NCBI RefSeq assembly: GCF_040183065.1 | Contig: NC_091131.1 | Location: 13,654,800-13,718,799 of the forward strand | Direction of reading: 5' to 3' | From: Periplaneta americana | Taxonomy: Eukaryota; Arthropoda; Insecta; Blattodea; Blattidae | Length of the DNA: 64,000 nt | In this document: positions 36,506 through 47,664 of the stretch, one piece after another | How the letters are laid out: each line of letters begins with the position of its first letter | How positions within the stretch are numbered: the stretch's first letter is position 1 | Position numbers and translations under genes: made by a program | The notes under the pieces: generated by a model | What the model was told of the DNA's origin: nothing | What the model saw: the letters and a program-made list of their open reading frames with translations, nothing else | Databases searched by the model: none

Positions 36506-36693
36506 TGAACAGTAACTCTTCTGATCCAGATGTCTTGAAGATCACGAAGTCCTTTATGGGTAAAGGAGTTAGAATGAAGATTCAGAATATTGGCGAACCC
36601 GTGACCATGTCTTCATTGTTGTCAGTAGATCATCACAAGCTGGCAGTGATACTGGACTGGCAGTGTGAAAGAAGAACCTATATTCTGAAAGAG
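36506..36693 (+). CDS. IR gene 2 exon 2
   Basis: The exon is 188 bp, with acceptor CTGTTTAG and donor GTTAGT. It completes a valine codon, then NSNSSDPDVLKITKSFMGKG, followed by SSLLSVDHHKLAVILDWQCE, part of the IR extracellular N-terminal domain. An alternative AG at 36494-36495 would put exon 1 out of frame, so the later AG is chosen. Confidence 0.78.
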
Positions 36694-37140
36694 GTTAGTG
36701 CATCCATCTAGCTTATCTCAAGGACCTTAATATTACACTGGGGCAGCACATGGTATTCAGTTGTAATTGCAAATTAAGCTGTCTTAAATAAGCCCGACGG
36801 AAGCCGTTTAAATAAAGAAAGTGGAAGAAGTAGTACCATTCTAAAATAAGTAATATTATTGCAGGGTGAGATTTTCTTACCAAAACTTTTGTATCATAAA
36901 TTGCGGGATTTACGTTGAGTAGTTATGTGGAAATGATGAAATTGAAGGTAAATGAGTATTTTAAATGACCAAATAAGGGAGGAATGTCACGAAAATCATA
37001 CACACTTGCTGTCTAAATGTTTTATGAGTTTTTATACATTTTTTTCTCTATCAAGTAACAAATTATGATACAACTTGCAATTTCTCTTAAATGAGTATCC
37101 AAAAGTTTACATAATAAATTTTACAATTACAATTTTTTGA
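36694..37140. other. Intron 2 of IR gene 2, unassigned part
   Basis: Nothing recognised. Confidence 0.3.
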
Positions 37141-37255
37141 CGAGATGAAATGAGGTGAGGCCGAGGACTCGCCATAGATTACCTGAAATTTGCCTTATGG
37201 TTGGGGAAAACCTCGCAAAAAACCAATCAGGCAATCAGACCAAACGGGAATCCAA
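37141..37255 (+). repeat. Dispersed repeat fragment (GAGGCCGAGGACTCGCCATAG type)
   Basis: Contains TGAGGCCGAGGACTCGCC, ATAGATTACCTG and GGTTGGGGAAAACCTCG, and matches the longer copy at 41700-41880. It is SINE-like and dispersed in the genome by inference; no promoter boxes are visible in this fragment. Confidence 0.7.
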
Positions 37256-37605
37256 ACAGATTAATTCAATTTATAATCGTACTTTCGTTAAGCTATACAA
37301 AATTGTAAAATTCATATCATAAATCTTTCACTATCGATCTCTCTGACGATAAGAGTGAAAATCAGAACCGAACGATACTTATCGAATGAAACAGGATTAA
37401 CATTTAGGGAAATTTTTTTAGATAAGTACTTATTTTGGATTAATAATTATGGTATTACAATTTTTTATTGTGTGTACTATATCCGAGGAAAAAGCTGTTT
37501 GAAACCTAAAGAGTTGTATTACTTTTACTGTGTATATTAATATGAAGCCTATTGTAAGTTTATGTTTCTTAGTTAAGGTAATTGTTCGTATGGTTTATGT
37601 ATATA

Positions 37606-37716
37606 TTGGATCGGTGCATAAGTTCGTAGCGTAAATAAATACCTGGTTGCTATGATACATGGACAGCAGATGAATGAAAGTACAGAAAAACGTTACGAAC
37701 TTACGCACCAATCCAA
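37606..37716. mobile_element. mariner-type MITE, 111 bp
   Basis: TA lies on both sides (37604-37605 and 37717-37718). Ends TTGGATCGGTGCATAAGTTC and, reversed, TTGGATTGGTGCGTAAGTTC match mariner-like inverted repeats. It has no coding capacity. Confidence 0.85.
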
Positions 37717-37849
37717 TATTAGTATGTATGTATTTTTTCACACTGCAAATGGGTATATACCCGGTGGCAGTGGTAACTAATTACACTCAATAATGACAAT
37801 TAATAATAAACACAACTAATAAAAACATGAATAATTAATATTAATAATA

Positions 37850-38586
37850 CTTACTTACTTGCTTACTTACTGGCTTTTAAGGAACCCGGAGGTTCATTGC
37901 CGCCCTCACATAAGCCCACCATTGGTCCCTATTCTGAGCAAGATTAATCCAGTCTCTATCATCATATCCCACCTCCCTCAAATCCATTTTAATATTATCT
38001 TCCCATCTACGTCTCGGCCTCCCTAAAGGACTTTTTCCCTCCGGCCTCCCAACTAAAACTCTATATGCATTTCTGGATTCGCCCATACGTGCTACATGCT
38101 CTGCCCATCTCAAACGTCTGGATTTAATGTTCCTGATTATGTCAGATGAAGAATACAATGCGTACAGTTCTGTGTTGTGTAACTTTCTCCATTCTCCTGC
38201 AACTTCATCCCTCTTAGCCCCAAATATTTTCCTAAGCACCTTATTCTTAAACACCCTTAACCTATGTTCCTCCCTCAAAGTGAGAGTCCAATTTTCACAA
38301 CCATAAAGAACAACCGGTAATATAACTGTTTTATAAATTCTAACTTTCAGATTTTTTGACAGCAGACTGGATGATAAAAGCTTGTCAACCGAATAATAAC
38401 AGGCATTTCCCATATTTATTCTGTGTTTAATTCCCTCCAGAGTATCATTTATATTTGTTACTGTTGCTCAAAGATATTTGAACTTCTCCACCTCTTCAAA
38501 AGATAAATTTCCAATTTTTATATTTCCATTTCGTACAAATTCTCGTCACGAGACATAATCATATACTTAGTCTTTTCGGGATTTAC

Positions 38587-38587
<1 letters not shown>
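37850..38587 (-). mobile_element. LINE-C copy, 5'-truncated
   Basis: The minus-strand frame 37877-38413 is uninterrupted over 178 codons: [80 protein letters not shown] and AYVRAAMNLRVP. Decayed RT continues to about 38587. The 3' (TAAG)n tail is at 37850-37871. Confidence 0.92.
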
Positions 38588-38626
<39 letters not shown>

Positions 38627-39235
38627 TAATAATAATAACAAGGAGCATCCTAAATTAAATGAAGCACGATCACTTAAAATAACATTTAAAGTAAATCTAA
38701 TTTGTATCTTAACCCTAAGTTCGAACTAAGACCCACGAGAATGATATGTTCATACCTACACAAGTACCTTTCGGCACTACACTTATTTCATTGTCAACTC
38801 ACTCACTGCACTGATTCCATCCTGAGTTCACTAACACTTCAAAACCATTTCACTGTTCAAATACTTTGCACAACCACTATGAACTACAAAACTTCTCTGA
38901 CACAAACACACTTCACTTACACAATAGACTTCACTGACACTACACACTTCACACTTCACTGACAACACACTTCCTCACTGATACAACACTTCAAATAACA
39001 AAATATCAATTACAACCCTTTAACTAGTCTATTAGTAAAGTCCTTAAGCCTATTTTTAAATACATTTTTGGTTTTAGTAAGTCTGCAGGTAAAGCATTCC
39101 AGTCCCTGATAGTACGATTGAAAAAAGAAAACTTTCCATGTCCGTCCTCTGTTTTCTTTCCCTCAATTTATATGAGTGGTCGTTCCTTGAGGAGTAATTT
39201 GGCGGCTACAACCTATTTTTTATTTATTTACAAGT
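38588..39235 (-). mobile_element. LINE-H 3' end
   Basis: An (ATA)n tail at 38588-38637 lies at the 3' side. On the minus strand, near 39020-39180, the RT tail reads KFSFFNRTIRDWNALPADLL, then after one frameshift KNVFKNRLKDFTNRLVKGL with a stop. The FxRTIxDWNxLP motif is typical of CR1/jockey C-termini. The UTR is CA-rich. Confidence 0.72.
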
Positions 39236-39637
39236 GAAATATTGCTCGGAATACTTCATTCAATAAAGTCAAAGAGTAGCAGTTTTTAATTACGTATTCT
39301 AAAATAATGTTGGTATTAGTGGTATTTGTGAATAGAAACGTTAATTTTACACTTGGGACAAACACAGTACGTATTAGTAGAATAAATAAAGTTAATGGTA
39401 CAGTACATCTAATGTCTTAAGTAAAAATTAATGATACAGTGTTGTAAAGAAATGGGAAATCCTGGTTTTTACATGTTCCTGCTCTGTAATTTCAATTGTC
39501 TATAGGATTATGGACACACATTGCTTATTGATTTCAGCTGTTCATAGATTTCTGAACACACATTATACCCATACATAACAATCTGTTGTTTCCATTCGGC
39601 TGAACGTAGACTGATGAGTAAATTCTGTTGTTTGCAG
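39236..39637. other. Intron 2 of IR gene 2, 3' part
   Basis: No element recognised. It ends with the acceptor TTGTTTGCAG. Confidence 0.35.
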
Positions 39638-39997
39638 GCTTCTAAAAATAATTTCTTCGGCTTGCTTCACTTCTGGTTGGTTTTCCTCGATAATGCTGCA
39701 GACAATCGGGTAATAAATGACGCAGCAATTGAAACTAATGATACCCGGATGCTGTCGTCTGAAGATCCGCTGCTCAGCGAGCTGGAGTCGCTCCTCATCC
39801 TCTTGAACAGTCAGTTCTCTCTGGTGCGCTCTGGCTACCAACAGGATCAGTTCCTCCTGCAGGACGTGTACAGGATCTTACCACGCCTGCCACTAATACT
39901 CACACCTCCGCGAAAATGGAGTCCAGGACAGAAGTACCCAGATAGTCTGAAGAGGGACGACTTTGGGGGAGTCACTCTGCAGACATCAGTTGTGAAG
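39638..39997 (+). CDS. IR gene 2 exon 3: extracellular N-terminal region
   Basis: 360 bp, exactly 120 codons, phase 0 at both ends; acceptor TGTTTGCAG, donor GTGAAT. It encodes SKNNFFGLLHFWLVFLDN, LLSELESLLILLNSQFSL, QDVYRILPRLPLIL, and near the end RDDFGGVTLQTSVVK. The last block (G-x-x-L-x-x-x-x-V) is where IR S1 begins. Confidence 0.85.
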
Positions 39998-40367
39998 GTG
40001 AATAAACAGAGTAGACACGAGGCAAAATAAACACGCTCTAGACTAAAACTTTACAGTAGAACTTCAATTATCCGTCACCCTATTAACTGATTGTAGGATT
40101 ATCCGACTTTTTTTTTCTAGCTCCTTTTCTTTTTTCTTCCTTTTTTTCCTGCAGAAAAAATATGAACATTATGTTTCTGAGTAGTTTTTATAGGTATGGT
40201 TATTACAAGCCTTCACCCTTACAAGTATGACAGTATGTAATAGGAATGCTTTGCTATTGGCACCGCAAATAGTTAATCTACTTGTAAAATAGTCATTGCC
40301 CGCTTTCAAAGAAGTTATCCCCGTGTATTATTCTTTCTTTATCCTTGCTATTCGAGAGGCTGTATTG
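39998..40367. other. Intron 3 of IR gene 2, 5' part
   Basis: No recognised element. Confidence 0.3.
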
Positions 40368-40369
40368 TA

Positions 40370-41483
40370 CAGGGACATCATTTTATTTTTACTAATATTT
40401 TTAATATTAACCTGACTATACTTTTGGATTAATGGTTCAGAGCCGGAAACACCGTTTGCTACCTCCTTCCACGATTGAAGTTCGATGATTCTGGCGTAAA
40501 ATACAAACAAATCGCTTTACTAGGTATAGGAGGGAAGAAAAGTAGTTCATCCATTTACGTAAACTAGGAAATATCGAGATTTTGAATTTGATAATTTTCA
40601 TTAGGTTTTTGTTTAATCAAAATACAGTACTGTATTAACAATAAGTGTTTTTACTCACGAAGTGAGTTATCCATGCGAACGTATTCATTATGCAGTGAAT
40701 ATTATACTGTCTACAGCACATTAGCGTACAATATAGAGAATGAAGTTCAATTGAAAAATAATCATAATATGGATATTTAAACACATTTTTGAAAATGGTG
40801 GCCGTTCATTTCAATACAGGCTTCAGTTCTTTTGTGCATATTATAGCACTATAGACTATTGCATCTAATTCCAATTACCAGTTTCGTCCTTCGTACTAGT
40901 AACTCATGTTGAAATAATTTTGTACCTAGTCTATAAAAGAGTACCTTACGTACTGTAAATTCAATCTTCACTTCTGCCCGACCCGCACAGATAAAATTAT
41001 TCAGACATGCTATCTACTGTCCGTCCAAGTGGTTATGACGCAGGATCGTAGAAAGGGGGGAAATCACGTGACAGTTAATAACGAGGCCCTTTTATTTAAG
41101 TTATTTTAAACAGTTGTATAATATTACGTAAACGTCTAATTCCTAACAGAAATTAATGTTTTCAGAAAAAAGGGTAAAAGAGCCCTGCTTTTACAGAGGG
41201 GCGAACAGAAGTAGGTGGAGGAAATAGGGATGCGACGTAGGCAAACGGACAGTACCTGTGCGAAAATATGATTCAATATTGAAAGCTCTTTCGTCACTGG
41301 AAAACGAGAACATATTCCTGGAACGTACTGTACTCACTAACTCAGTGCTGTTTACTATATGCGGTCTTAGATCTGTGTGGAGGACAGTTCGAACTTCATT
41401 AGTAGAAGGGGTGGGAGTGAAGTACATTCAAAAACTCAGGTACAATAAAAATTGAAGTAAAAATAAATAAAATGATGTCCTTG
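40370..41483 (-). mobile_element. TA-flanked mariner-like deletion derivative, copy 2
   Basis: Inverted relative to 26520-27635, with nearly the same length (1114 and 1116 bp). TA lies at 40368-40369 and 41484-41485, with ends CAGGGACATCATTTTATTTT. The minus strand keeps the N-terminal trace FSFSSDERAFNIESYFRTGT (about 41270-41330) and KEVANGVSGSEPLIQKYS near 40430-40480. The transposase core is absent. Confidence 0.85.
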
Positions 41484-41689
41484 TATAACTTTTATGCAAA
41501 CTGTCTTTCGCAGTTGTAAAAGAAAATATGTTGTGTTAATTACCGAAAAAGAAATACAAATAATTGAGAGGCTTGGGAAAAGAGAAACTGTACGCCATTT
41601 AATAAAAACACAAGGATAAAGTGCATAAAATATGTAAATCTACAACATGAGACATACTATTCCTATCTTTCCGAAGACAATTTATTTTT

Positions 41690-41885
41690 TATTTTAGTTG
41701 GTTATTTAACGACGCTGTATCAACTACTAGGTTATTTAGCGTCGAGGAGATTGTGATAGCGAGAAGATATTTGGCGAGATGAGGCCAAGGATTCGCCATA
41801 GATTACCTTGCATTCACATTACGGTTGGGGAAAACCTCGGAAAAAAACCAACAAGGTAATCAGCCCATAGCACATAGCACGGTAA
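41690..41885 (+). repeat. Dispersed SINE-like repeat
   Basis: Contains TTTAACGACGCTGTATCAAC, TTTAGCGTCGAGGAGATTG, CAAGGATTCGCCATAG and GGTTGGGGAAAACCTCGG. Partly repeated at 37141-37255. No clear Pol III boxes and no duplication were found. Confidence 0.7.
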
Positions 41886-42286
41886 ACACAAGAACCCGAA
41901 GTAAATTACGAAATTGTAGGCTAAAGTATTATGCACTTAATTTATGAAAATATTTTATGGTACGGATTATCCGAGTTTTTCGATTAAACGTTTAGTCCAT
42001 CCCCTTCATTGCCACTGATAATAGTGGTTCTACTGTATTTGTAGAAAAAATTTTAATCTTCAGTGGTATACGCAAACTTTTCAATTAGGGTAAGGTTGCG
42101 TATATCGCACCACTTTAGCATTTATAATTTTTATTGAACAATACAATTTTTATTTTCTGCATTCCTTTACAGAAATACATTCACAGAACATTTACCTTTC
42201 ATGTAAAAAAATAATCCTTGAATTTTATTTAATATTTTTGAAGTAGAATGACATTTTCGAAGCACTTGTCAATGGTGCCATTTAAT

Positions 42287-43290
42287 AATAATAATAATAA
42301 TAATAATGATGATTTATTTTAGCTGGCAGAGTTAAGGCCGTAAGGCCTTCTCTTCCACTCAACCAGCAAAAAGTGTATATACATATGCATGAACTTACAA
42401 AGAATTCAACATTTTGATTTAGATGAGAGTTACATGTATACAAGAGTTATTTACGAATTAAACAACAAAATACTATGAACTATTAATTAAACACTGAAAT
42501 AAACTGTGTAGCAGAATTAAACTAAAATACATAGAATGTTAATATATTTCAAATAATATTAGATAATAGAAAGAGATTATTACGAGACAATTAAAATACA
42601 GCACAATCAGGATGATGTCTAAAGAAAAAAGCAACAGTGTAGTCAGTAATATTTTAAATCAGTATGATTGGAGTGAAATGCTAAGAAGGTTATCTTTTAA
42701 GCTGTTCTTAAAGGTGTTTGTTGTCTTGCAGCCCCTAATACTTTGTGACAAAGAATTCCATTGACTCGAGGTGGATATTGTAAAAGATGATGAATAACAA
42801 GATGTTCTATGAAGAGGTATATTTAGCGTGCCACAGATAAGTGATCTGGTATTTACGTCGTGGTTAGAGTATAGATAAGAGAAACGAGACGAAAGGTAAT
42901 TTGGTGTTGAGGTGTGCAGAATTCGAAAGAGTAAAGACAAAGAGTGTAAAGTTCTGCGTTCTTTAAGTCGGAGCCACGAGAGACTTACGAAGGACGGTGA
43001 TATGTGATCGTATCGTCGGATGTTGCACACGTATCTGACGCACATATTCTGAGCTCGCTGTAACTTGGCTGACAGTTCAGAACTTAGATCACTTAACAAA
43101 ACGTCACAATAATCGAAGTGCGGCATTACTAGGGTTTGTACTAGGGTAAGTTTTAGTTGCTGAGACAAGAAGTTTCTCAAGCGACTCAAAGAGTGAAAGG
43201 AGGAACAGATTTTTTTCATCGTTTCTTTAACTTGAAAATTCCAACTTAGATTATTATCAAAAAAGAAGCCAAGGCAACTAGTTTCCTAAA
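42287..43290 (-). mobile_element. LINE-E copy: RT C-terminus and 3' UTR
   Basis: The minus-strand frame 42659-43219 is open for 186 codons: VKETMKKICSSFHSLSRLRN, PHFDYCDVLLSDLSSELSAK, RAQNMCVRYVCNIRRYDHIS, WLRLKERRTLHSLSLLFRIL and SSFTISTSSQWNSLSQSIRG. It extends upstream to LGFFFDNNLSWNFQ (about 43250). The 3' UTR has the AAGGCC/GGCCTT hairpin (about 42334) and an (ATA)n tail. This is a jockey/CR1-like C-terminus. Confidence 0.9.
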
Positions 43291-44229
43291 TAGCACCTGT
43301 GGTTTCTTAAATCGCACCTCTTTAACTGCAGGGAACAGGATGAAGGAAAGCTTTTAATATTGAACATATTGAACAGTATTTAATATGAATAATGTAATAA
43401 ATGCAAGTTACAAGTTTATTGAAATTAATGAAAGGGAGTAACGCATCTTCAAGTTAAATTGAAAAAATAGAGTATAAATTACGTAGCATTTAAACTTCCT
43501 GAATGCGTTTTTTATTGTTACACGTTTGCCATGTGCTTCACCAGGCAGTTCAAACTGTAAACTGGGTCACCTTTTCTCCACGATTATCTCGAAGCCACCT
43601 AAGAACTGCTTCATGATATAGCTGTCTGAAATGATTTGAAGATAGAAACATCTAAAGGCTGGGCCTATGAGTATTATGACGAGGAAGCTGAAATAGGAAC
43701 ACATCATTTTCCCGAGATAATCTAGCTTCTAAATTTTTGGAATTGTTCGTATAGGTGGACATACAGAAGCAGCACTTTTTTCTGTGGAAGGTTTGAGTGA
43801 CAAATAAAATGTTTGAGCTATTCGATAAATAGTTCACTGTTGATGTAACCTGAATCAGAGCAAACAAATAACGATCCTGGAAGAACACCAGCTGATAATG
43901 TAGGATGTACTGTTTGACGTTTAAAAATTTTCACAGGTGGCACAAAATATCTGGTGCGCTTGTACAACACAGACTTGTTGTATTAACGCCCTTTTTACCA
44001 ATTGATATTGCACCCACCTGATGCATTCCTCGTTCAGTTAAAATTTTTGGTCTTCTTTTGTACGGCTAGAATGGCTACAGTCCATGTATTGTGGGTCCCT
44101 ATCACCACGGCATGGCGCGTCCTCAGGTTGCGGATAGAGGAGACGGCCTCCAGATATGGAGGGTAGCTGCGAATATATTGAATAAGCAGTCGTGGACAGC
44201 CGATAAGGGGTGGTCCTCCAGCTTGGGGG
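43291..44229. other. Intron 3 of IR gene 2, unassigned
   Basis: No coding sequence was recognised; short frames on both strands look like chance. Part may belong to the TIR element 42084-44932. Confidence 0.3.
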
Positions 44230-44239
44230 TTGGGCCCAG

Positions 44240-44512
44240 CAAATTGAGATGGGCAGGGCATGTAGCACGTATGGGCGAATCCAGAAATGCATATAGAGTG
44301 TTAGTTGGAAGACCGGAGGGAAAAAGACCTTTAGGGAGGCCGAGACGTAGATGGGAGGATACTATTAAAATGGATTTGAGGGAGGTGGGGGTATGATGAT
44401 AGAGACTGGATTAATCTTGCACAGGATAGGGACCGATGGCGGGCTTATGTGAGGACGGCAATGAACCTTTGGGTTCCTTAAAAGCCATTTGTAAGTAAGT
44501 AAGTAAGAATTG
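44240..44512 (+). mobile_element. LINE-C 3' fragment
   Basis: Encodes [20 protein letters not shown] and [19 protein letters not shown], then a one-base shift (GGGGGTATG), ending CCTTAAAAGCC and (TAAG)n. Confidence 0.88.
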
Positions 44513-44932
44513 CTACAGTTGCTCGTATCGCACCGGTGCGAATTAAGCACCTACAAATTGGTGCGAATTAAGAAACTACGTCATAAGTTATTATTTCCTT
44601 CATTCTACACTATAATCACCAGATGTTCGAAAATCGTACTAAGTTAAATGTTCTTTAATATTTCTTTTAACCAATAACACCTTAAGATTATGGATGCCTT
44701 TGCATACAAATCCGTTATTTAGTTACAAAGTGTTAGGTAAATATGCATCCACCTGAGCGATTATATTAAATACTCTATCGCCACGTTGCTAGCACAAAGA
44801 AGTGGCAGAAATCAAGTGACATGGTGGAAGTTCATATGGTATAGATTGTAAGAATACCACTAGATGCTTCACTACTACAGTAGCAGTGGTTCCATTTAGG
44901 AAGCGGTGTGATTTATGCTACTCTACCCTAAT

Positions 44933-45345
44933 GTTTGTATATAATCCATGCCTGCAATATTATCCGCTCTGTAGGTTCACTGAAATTTGCAATGAACAAA
45001 TCCGTTATGGAGATGCGTTCTCCTCCTTCGTTTTGTAGTTAGATGAAGGTCTTCTTGTGTTGCACTATTAGTTGACCAAGAAGATTATGTAATTTCAAAT
45101 GTCTACAACTTTCCGATAAGACTATCTAAAGTTATGTATGTAATAAAACGACAATTATTGTAGGAGGTATTTTGATATGCTTCACAGAAAAATTACATTG
45201 AAAATGACCTTCATTAACTACTGCTTTTATCATAGACCCATTGTCCTCATTAGTAAACCGAAAGAAAAATAAAACATTCAAATTAACGCAACTGTAGTAT
45301 TATTCTTGAAACTCAGTGACGTATTTAACGTGCCGGTGTAGCTAT
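44933..45345. other. Intron 3 of IR gene 2, unassigned
   Basis: Nothing recognised. Confidence 0.3.
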
Positions 45346-45687
45346 ATATTATATATTATAATTGCCATCAATAGAAGAACCCAGAAAGCGATGGTCTTAG
45401 ATCCTACGATTTGCTTTGAACGAGACATGAATCAAGCACTGCAGATAAATGACAAGCGAGCTAAATATGTACCTTGTCTTCCATACCTCAGTGAAAAATA
45501 TGGCATTTCGCTTTACAACTGGAATGTTACAGGCTTACTATTTGGAGCGAGGGGTTGTTTACCAAAATTTACATGTAATATCCTTAAATCCTTTAAAATT
45601 CCCTTTTATGGGGTTCAGAAGATTGTAATGGAAATTCTGAAGGCCTCTCTTCAAATTTTACACTATCATCTATATATTAACTCGTAA
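45346..45687 (+). mobile_element. LINE-I remnant: domain found after RT in some elements
   Basis: An open frame encodes RTQKAMVLDPTICFERDMNQ, then YVPCLPYLSEKYGIS and TGLLFGARGCLPKFTCNILK. Similar DPTIRFE ... Y..KY ... GLMFGARGTIP blocks occur at the end of retrotransposon polyproteins in insect genomes (from memory). Boundaries are unknown. Confidence 0.55.
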
Positions 45688-45689
45688 AT

Positions 45690-46009
45690 TTTTGTTTTAA
45701 AGTACAAATCTAATCCATATTTTGCCCGTTTCATTTCCCATTATCTTTTATGTTTGTTAATTCCGGATCCCAGTGGTCAACCTCACTTGAGGACGGATGA
45801 TTTTAAATCTTAGTAGCAATTTTAAAAAATGGACATATTTGGCATAAGAACAATTTGTTAGACCTCATGTTAGGCCTTTATGCGTGGATTCGATTCTTGC
45901 TTGGGGTGATTAGTTGCTTTTTTTGTGTGTGTTTTCGTAGTTGTAAGACGAATATTAGGTCATCCCGCGGTGAATGCTTGGACTCATATCACCACAGTAC
46001 CATGTCACT
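45690..46009. other. Intron 3 of IR gene 2, unassigned
   Basis: Nothing recognised. Confidence 0.3.
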
Positions 46010-46011
46010 AT

Positions 46012-47325
46012 CCATGGATGGGCAACTCGTTCTCCCAAAGTGCTAAAAAAACCTTGAAAGAGAGAAAGGCAGACGGAGTCAGCCGCAGCAGTTACAAATT
46101 GTTTGTAGTTTCGCTGCAAAAGCCACGGTGCGCTCTGGCGGCTCATACAGGTGGTCGTGATATCTACTCCATGATTTGAATTTCGGAATGACGCATGGTA
46201 CAATGATTATAGTAATTTTAGACAACTACACCTGAACACATAACAAAATTATATTATTTTCTAGCTTTGTAAATTAGTTTAGTACTGGAAACACAAACTG
46301 AATACAACCTTTTCAAGATACAATAAATATAGCTGCAACACTTCTTTATTATTACACTATTTGTTAATATTTCTTATTATATGTCTTATTTGAAACTCAG
46401 AACGCTAGAATTTACAAGTCTTTATACATTAACGAGTATTCCTCTGTTCTCAGAAAGGTAATAGTCTGTATTCGCAAATAATAACAAATTCAAGGAAGTA
46501 TTTTTTACGTGTCACGGTAGATGAAATAAGCTTACTTCTGAGCTGCTTCTTTACTTTGAGAGCTTTTACACTTTTTCTTGTATTAAACTCTGCCTCAAGC
46601 ACATACAATATATATGGAAGCAAAGAATATATTTGGAAATTCTGCTTAGGCAACATTACGAACAGTTCGATTCCTGATTTTGCTGGAATCTGAGTGGCGT
46701 GCTGTTCTGTTATTAATTCGAGCTATAAATTTTCAGGAGTTTCTACCGGCGTAAGCCAAAAATATTTCAGAAAAATTTCGATTCCTTGTCAATTGTCACT
46801 GTTTCTCCAAACTTAGCAGTTATAGTCAAAGAAAGTGAAGTTGTCTATGTTCTACACGATACTACCACATTTAAAATTGATCCATAAATGTTCTTAGCCA
46901 GTCGATTATATGTGGTGCAATTCTGTAACTCGCACGCACAATGTGCTAATGATATTTGATATCAGTCTCACCTCGTTGATATCTCATTTTTACCTTTACC
47001 TGTTCTAAAGCAGATGCAGACAGTATTTCTTTACTAAAACTTTCAATGTTTATTTGTAACATAAAATGTCATTCGTAAGAAAGTATAATAGAATTCAAAC
47101 TTTACCTCTCTTCTTAATAAAAAAAAATTCTCTTTTTACTCGTAACTAAAGAGAAATGATCTGGGAATTATATTGTTTCTCACTTAAAACGAGCCGCCAC
47201 TTACTGCAGACGCGATCGAACTTGTGTCTTGAAAGAACCGCACATAGACACTACAGCTAGTACAGGGTCCGTTCTACCTGCATTGAGATTGTGTTGACAC
47301 TCTGAGAGCACGAGTTGCCCACCCA
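46012..47325. mobile_element. Possible non-autonomous hAT-like element, 1.3 kb
   Basis: Left CATGGATGGGCAACTCGT and right, reversed, CATGGGTGGGCAACTCGT are inverted copies (17 of 18). ATGGGCAACTCG resembles hAT termini. The expected CAG start and an 8-bp duplication could not be fixed. The interior is AT-rich and non-coding. Confidence 0.5.
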
Positions 47326-47547
47326 TGACTATGACCAATTCCACCGATTCTGTATAATTTTTTAGTTATCATAACGTTGTTACATAATTAAAAAAGACTG
47401 GCCCAGAATGGTACTCATACCGCTGTTAGGTACCCAAAACCAGTATAATGAATCGTAATGCAGCCATGAGCAAGTCTTTCACGGCCGTTTTAATTTCTCA
47501 CAATTATTTAACACTTCAGTAAGATATTCTTTCTTTCAATTTTTCAG

Positions 47548-47660
47548 ATGAAGGAAGAACAATGGGAACATTTCTTGGACCCTCGCTATAAGCATATCAA
47601 CTCGTACAGCAAGAAGTCTTACGCGATGTCGAAGAGACTTGCCACCTATCACAACTTCAA
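47548..47660 (+). CDS. IR gene 2 exon 4: S1 lobe, first part
   Basis: 113 bp, acceptor CAATTTTTCAG, donor GTAATA (weaker than the others). It encodes MKEEQWEHFLDPRYKHINSY, then KSYAMSKRLATYHNF with two bases left over. Exon 5 completes a lysine. This matches the IR layout in which a Y-x-L region precedes the S1 strands. Confidence 0.82.
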
Positions 47661-47664
47661 GTAA

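Larger units (their letters stand above)
42084..44932. mobile_element. Possible 2.8-kb non-autonomous TIR element hosting two LINEs
   Basis: Ends of about 30 bp are imperfect inverted repeats (ATTAGGGTAAGGTTGCGTAT left; ATTAGGGTAGAGTAGCATAA right, reversed), about 22 of 30. Short motifs such as TCGCACC and GTGCGAATTAAG recur inside (43300-43330, 44525-44575). No duplication or transposase was found, so the class is open. Confidence 0.4.
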
